Program-made: the position numbers and the translations under genes
DNA from: Pocillopora verrucosa
Taxonomy: Eukaryota; Cnidaria; Anthozoa; Scleractinia; Pocilloporidae
Length of the DNA stretch: 64,000 nucleotides
NCBI RefSeq assembly: GCF_036669915.1
Contig: NC_089318.1
Coordinates: 17,906,512-17,970,511, forward strand
Reading direction: 5' to 3'
Notes under the pieces: model-generated
Database searches by the model: none
What the model was told of the DNA's origin: nothing
What the model saw: the letters and a program-made list of their open reading frames with translations, nothing else
Shown here: positions 59,801-64,000 of the stretch, in pieces
Layout of the letters: every line of letters begins with the position of its first letter
Numbering within the stretch: the stretch's first letter is position 1

Positions 59801-60126
59801 GATGCTAGTCACTCTTAGGGGTTAAAGGATTAATGAGGTTGGCTCGGGTCCAAACATCCGAAACGTTGGCAAATCGGTAATACCTTGTTCGCGCGAACAA
59901 CTAATCTTTCCCCTTGTCAAGGTGTTCTCCATTACGCGGCCTTGATGATCTGATTGCCACGATAAACCAACTGCTGGCCACTCCTGATAACACTTGAAAC
60001 TTCCGTCCCTTTTGCAGCGTGCAAAAAACGTAGCGAAGTTGCTTTTTCTGGAAACATTGGCTTTTGCGTTTAATCGGGCACTTAGAATGGATGATGCATC
60101 TTCCAGAAGACACCTGGGTATTTCTT
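56816..60126 (-). CDS. Modular lectin/thyroglobulin type-1 protein, 5' end missing
   Basis: Five linked exons: 60126-59884, 59646-59332, 58594-58229, 57503-57342 and 57072-56816, every junction phase 1. Order: degenerate TY domain (CKRDGSFKCYQE, no CWC); SUEL-type galactose-binding-lectin-like domain (LVCTHGSRMLRC, SRCQGRKDCWIKLSGS, FLRVKYTCE); Asp/Glu-rich linker of about 122 residues (DDVSGDDDSNAYDDYVNDVD); 54-residue Cys-rich module (CRVNPCGTC), the same exon length (162 nt) as in the neighbour; complete TY domain (RCKEDGSFAEIQCY, CWCVDKEG). Reading on gives a stop at 56816. However, a good phase-1 donor (CCAAG, then GTGAGA) ends this TY domain at 56866, so more exons may follow. No signal-peptide exon was found. 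Likely extracellular. Confidence 0.65.
57923..58180 (+). mobile_element. tRNA-like SINE bounded by inverted ends
   Basis: At 58065-58141 a tRNA-like core has paired ends GAGTCTC/GGGACTC, A box TGGCTCAGTGG and B box GTTCGATTCC. The outer ends CGTCTTGTCACGAGCGTGGGAC (left) and GTCCCACGTTAGTAACAAGACG (right) are inverted copies. The anticodon stem does not pair, so it is not a working tRNA. It lies in an intron of the lectin-TY gene. Confidence 0.75.
58860..59230 (-). repeat. Dispersed repeat, CAATCGTGCCTTGGTC type, copy 2
   Basis: On the minus strand it reads AATCATGCCTTGGTCACCCG, CGTTTTCCCGCGCTTTAGGAAG and TGATTGGTCCAGAAA, in the same order as 63350-63640. Intron between the lectin and acidic exons. 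Confidence 0.7.
59688..59833. repeat. AACCCTTTA-type repeat, copy 13
   Basis: GCTGACAAGGAGAATTTGTTCAACAATCAAGAGCTTC to CACTCTTAGGGGTTAAAGGATTAA. The left end is missing. It is the only copy I found in the right half of the window. Confidence 0.75.
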
Positions 60127-60770
60127 CTTTTGGAATATGAAAAAAAAAAAAAAACCAACATGTCCATGGTAAGGTGGACTTATCGTAAACATTGGTCATG
60201 TTGTAACAAACGGTGTTGATAAACGAGGACCATGCAATTTTTGAGGTATCAACTCTCCAAATAAAGCAAAGAAATAAGAAGGTGCATGGGCGCGTAATGT
60301 AGTGGTCGGTTACAGTTAGCACTTTTAAAAGATGTATATCAGATGTAAAAAAAATACACACCTCGTTTAATAAAGGACAGTGATTTCGATAGTCGCTGAA
60401 TAAACACTCAGGGATCGGTCATTAATAATCGCCCGGAGAGAGGTTGAGAGGTTAGGGTTGGGGGGGGGGGGTCAAATGATTTTGGTGTGTCATGATAAGA
60501 TGTACGTGATCCCCCATAAGGCTCTGTAACATTAATTTGCTCACCCCCCATCCCCCCTTTCTTGGCAGTTAATTGGCAGTCAACTTTCTACAGTCTCTCT
60601 TTATACTTTGTTGGTGATGACTGATTCCCCCTCGGAATCAAAACCACGCGATCCCCTAAAGTCCTTGGACCCTCCCCCTCAGGCGATAAAAATGACTGGT
60701 GCCTAAATAAAAAATATTTCCCTCGCTGGTTTGTTTACAAAAACACTCAAGATAGGCTTAACTTACTCAC

Positions 60771-60842
60771 CGGTTCCTCTCTTTATGGGATACCCTGAGG
60801 GCCCTGAGGGCCTCTCACTGGGGGGCCTGTGATGAGGTCTCC
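60771..60842 (-). CDS. Candidate 72-nt upstream exon of the lectin-TY gene
   Basis: On the minus strand, CACTCTAG precedes GGAGACC and a strong donor (AACCG, then GTGAGTAAGT) follows at 60771. In the frame that stays open, 24 residues rich in Pro, Arg and Gly are encoded (SERPSGPSGYPIKRGT). Both borders are phase 1, matching the next exon at 60126. The tandem GGCCCTCAGGGCCCTCAGGG inside could equally be a simple repeat. Confidence 0.35.
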
Positions 60843-63349
60843 CTAGAGTGGACCAAAGAGAGTTTATGTTGTTCTATGAGCAACTGATTGTGGATATATG
60901 AAGATCATATATGTGAATATTAAAGCGATCTTTGCAGTATTGATCACAGTAGCGTGAACAGAAGTGAAAATAAGGCCTGGTTCTTGGAGGCGATGGGAGG
61001 TTCATAAGGGTGGGGATTATGACTTTTCAATCACAATAACATGAAAAAAAGCTACTTCTTAATAAATGAGTCGACAAGGTACCTTTTTCGCATTTCTAAT
61101 AGGATTAAGTAATAAGATAAAACGAGTAAAAAAAAGCTGACGCTTTAGCGTTATTACGATCATAATTTCTATTCTTTTCACATTATCCACTCAAACAGAC
61201 TTGTGACGCGTTAAGTCCTAAAAGAAATTGTTAACTGTCGAATATTTTTTAAAATTATAATGAACCGATCAATTCTCTTTGCTAAGATCAGTACAAAGAC
61301 CGAAATCTATAAGGAGAACGTAGTTTTAACGAAATTAGATCAATCCTTAGGCTATGAATTTGAAATAAAAAGATATTTTGGATGAACGGAATTTTCCGTA
61401 AGATTAGCTTCTTTAAGCCTTCAAATATGTATTCTGACGATCTCGTCCTCTATCCGCTGAAAAGATTGACTCTTGTCCAAAGGCAATTTAAGTCTTACTG
61501 ATAATGTTTCCGGTTATTTTCCATAAGTGCTTAATTTCCAACTATAGAAAACAAAATTATTTGTGCCATCTTTAAAAAAAAATGGCATCATTGTATCCAA
61601 TGTTTACACTTCCGGGGTGAACACAGATTTTCAAATAAGCCGCCTAAACATAAGTGGCTTATAATATCTAATGGCCCTTGAGAAGTCTTAGGTCATTCAT
61701 TTGCCAAACACTTCAGTCCATTTCTGTGGACAAATTTTCTTATAAATTTCTTGGAAAAAATAGACTGCAAACTTGTGATATTTGATTTTACCTGTAAGAA
61801 AAATTACAAATAGGTTTTGTTTTGAATTCCAGGCTTTACATCCAGATATTTATTTTGTTCAGTCAGTTGTTTGCGTTAGCATGTGTCAAGTAAACCAACC
61901 ACTCCATGCTCCACACCTGCTGCGAAATAGCTATCCTACAAAAGTGTTTCAGAAATCCGCGCGGAAGAAAAGATAATTGATTGAACACACTGCCCTCTGT
62001 TTTTAATGATTGGCAAGAGTCAGAGTATTGTCACACCTAAAAAATTTCCAGTGTATTTTTGCGACACAGCCACTTAACAAAAGCAGGTACCGGGATTGCG
62101 TCGGTACCCACAGAGCTGAATGACCTGTTATGTTTGTCTTAATAGGTCGCTGCCATTTCAACCGAGTCATCCATAAAACCATGCATGAATAGTTTATTAC
62201 ATCAACAACTCGAAATTCTAGCCAATCAAAACGCAGCAACGAAAATGATTTCATCCGGTCTCACGCTATTTTAACTTTTCCGTAAAATCAATTGACATTG
62301 CGGTGAGTGTGTCATTCTTCCACCAAGCGTTCATGCTGTGCCAGCAAGGGCCGGTCTCGACCAATATCAACCTAAAACCAGGTTTGTGAAATATGATATT
62401 TTTCTACCTTTGACAATTACATAATTATATCATTTATTATCATAAAATTGCTTAGGGTTAGGTAGGTTAATTTCAATCTCTTCTAATTTTCCTTGTTTAC
62501 TGCGCGCAGATTGCTCATTTCAGAGACGGTTTTGTCTGCCTAACAATATCAAGCAGAGAAGGGGAGGGCTCATATTTCCTCTGAAGAAGCAGGAAGACTC
62601 ATCTGTTTTAGCCAAAAAAGCGGCAATGGCGGATAAGAACAAATTTTCCGTTTTATTCAAATGTACAATAAGTGAACTTCAACAGAGCACAGTGAAGCCA
62701 CGACCGAAAATAAGAGAAAGAAAGATCGATAAAGCTGTACCATAAGTATGATATCACTCAGCAAAGCCTGTCCCAGTGTGTGTGAGGCAAGCCTGAAAAA
62801 CTGTACGAAGTAAATCTTTATGTTCATCGGCTTATTGTTAAACAACGAGTAAGACTACAATGGGCAACCACCGGAGGGGAATTCAAAAATGCTGTGACAC
62901 TTTGTTGGCAGTTAACAAGGCGTTAAACTCAAACAGCAGGTGAAGGCTCACAAGCTAGAATCCTTGTTTGATATATGATGCGTTCATCAAAAGGTGAGTG
63001 GTATATAAAAATCACAAGCTGATGCCTTTTCAGAAGGTACAATGAAATTTTAGTTGAATTTTATTCATGTTGGCGTTGAAGAAGCATCAAACTTCGCAGT
63101 TGGGTTGTCTTAAAAAAGCACTTAGACCTCAGTTAGTACAAAGACATCTAACCTTCACACACTTCGTGCGTAACACAATAGCATAAAACCCATACCATTT
63201 CTTTAAAAGAACCTTTCCAAAGAAAGCTCGAAATAAAATATTAGCCCGATGAAATATAACATCGCGACACTAACATCAGTGAATATGTTTACACTCTTTG
63301 AGGGTTTGTAATTAAAATTAACAAATCAAAAATGACGAAGATTTTATAT

Positions 63350-63640
63350 AGGGCGAGTCCTTTTTTATGACTCAAAAGTAATCCCTGATTGCTTTGGTTT
63401 GGCTTTACTTCGCTATGTGATTTTTTCGGAAAGAGTCGCGTCATTCTTTCATCAAATCAGATGCAAAACTAAAATCAATCACGACTTTGTCTCCCGCGTT
63501 TCCCTCGCGCTTTAGGTAGTTTACTTGTTTTTACTTTGAGTTCTGATTGGCTCTGCATGGTATTTTCCTTTCCTTGTTTGGCTGTAGGGATTACTTTGGC
63601 TTTGCCTTGATAATACTCAATCAAAAAGCACTCTATTGTC
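63350..63640 (+). repeat. Dispersed repeat, CAATCACGACTTTGTC type, copy 3
   Basis: CAATCACGACTTTGTCTCCC, GCGTTTCCCTCGCGCTTTAGG, TTTGAGTTCTGATTGG and GATTACTTTGGCTTTGCC align in order with the complement of 58860-59230 and with the copy at 36235. The overlapping 86-codon minus-strand frame is part of the repeat. Confidence 0.65.
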
Positions 63641-64000
63641 TGATACATCTTCTTGTTTAATGCCAATAGATTAGTTTCATTTGAAGAAAGAGGATGAATT
63701 GCATTAATTTTAATCTCAAAAACCACTCCATTCACAATTCAACAAATGGCGTCCACCCACCAAAAAAAAAAGTACACAAATCAGTGCAGCATTTTTACGA
63801 GTTTTTTCTGTCATAAGATAACACAAGAGAATGCAAAAGTTAAGGCTATGATTACTTTTCAACTTTATAATTTCTAATCATTCCCTTATAGTCATAAGGG
63901 ATTCTTATTCCTTTATTCATTCAAGTAAGGATTTACCTCTTGCGTCTGTTACACTTATTTTTGATAGAAAAACCTCAACGTTATTTCACAACTGGAATTG

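Larger units (their letters stand above)
60127..64000. other. Right-hand stretch upstream of the lectin-TY gene
   Basis: 3.9 kb with no firm gene. It should contain the first exon(s) of the lectin-TY gene, but I could not identify a signal-peptide exon. One small candidate exon lies at 60771-60842 and a dispersed repeat at 63350-63640. The rest is AT-rich and featureless to me. Confidence 0.5.

Noticed and set aside
60140..60361. Extension of the degenerate TY exon upstream to an ATG at 60361
   Set aside because: The sequence crosses a poly-pyrimidine tract just before 60127 that looks like a splice acceptor, and the extension lacks a signal peptide or domain character.
61700..61800. Possible 31-codon minus-strand terminal exon after a TTTTTCTTACAG acceptor
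   Set aside because: Short, Lys/Phe/Tyr-rich translation of AT-rich DNA with no partner exon. Likely chance.

Overview
The window looks like nuclear DNA from an anthozoan cnidarian, most likely a stony coral. Every convincing gene is split by GT-AG introns and encodes an animal protein. The cell-surface genes mix domains in the cnidarian manner (discoidin, ZP, Ly6/uPAR, thyroglobulin type-1, WAP, SUEL-type lectin). The introns are full of short inverted-repeat and tRNA-derived repeats of the kind I associate with coral genomes. The species cannot be named from this sequence. All gene models were assembled by hand from reading frame, splice sites and intron phase; no database search was run.

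Left part (0.7-29.5 kb): four conserved housekeeping or regulatory genes in two head-to-head pairs. eEF1G (minus, 711-8051) and cyclin K (plus, 8219-13968) start 167 bp apart, so they probably share a bidirectional promoter. The eEF1G side of that promoter carries a 5'TOP-like pyrimidine tract. A CCDC85-family coiled-coil gene (minus, 16069-21637) and COQ8/ADCK3 (plus, 22381-29542) start 743 bp apart. All four models close exactly in frame: 429, 552, 364 and 584 residues.

Right part (33-61 kb): a block of genes for secreted or membrane proteins. First comes a discoidin (F5/8 type C) plus ZP-N plus transmembrane protein (plus, 33120-36911). Next is a tandem trio of two-exon Ly6/uPAR genes (plus, 39344-47435). 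On the minus strand follow two adjoining modular thyroglobulin type-1 (TY) genes. One (48579-56355, 645 aa) reads signal peptide, TY, WAP, Cys-rich module, TY split by a Gly-rich insert, juxtamembrane region, TM and tail, resembling EpCAM/Trop-2 in its second half. The other (56816 to at least 60126) reads degenerate TY, SUEL-like lectin, Asp-rich linker, Cys-rich module and TY. Nearly all their domain exons are phase 1-1, the usual sign of exon shuffling, and the two could be one larger gene.

Repeats: at least thirteen copies of a roughly 210-bp family ending in AACCCTTTA and TAAAGGGTT sit mainly in the housekeeping half. Others include tRNA-derived SINEs, a 1.27-kb element with long inverted repeats in a Ly6 intron, an exact-period 4 x 128-bp array in a TY-gene intron, and several palindromic elements. 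I see no rRNA gene, no convincing functional tRNA gene and no CRISPR array.
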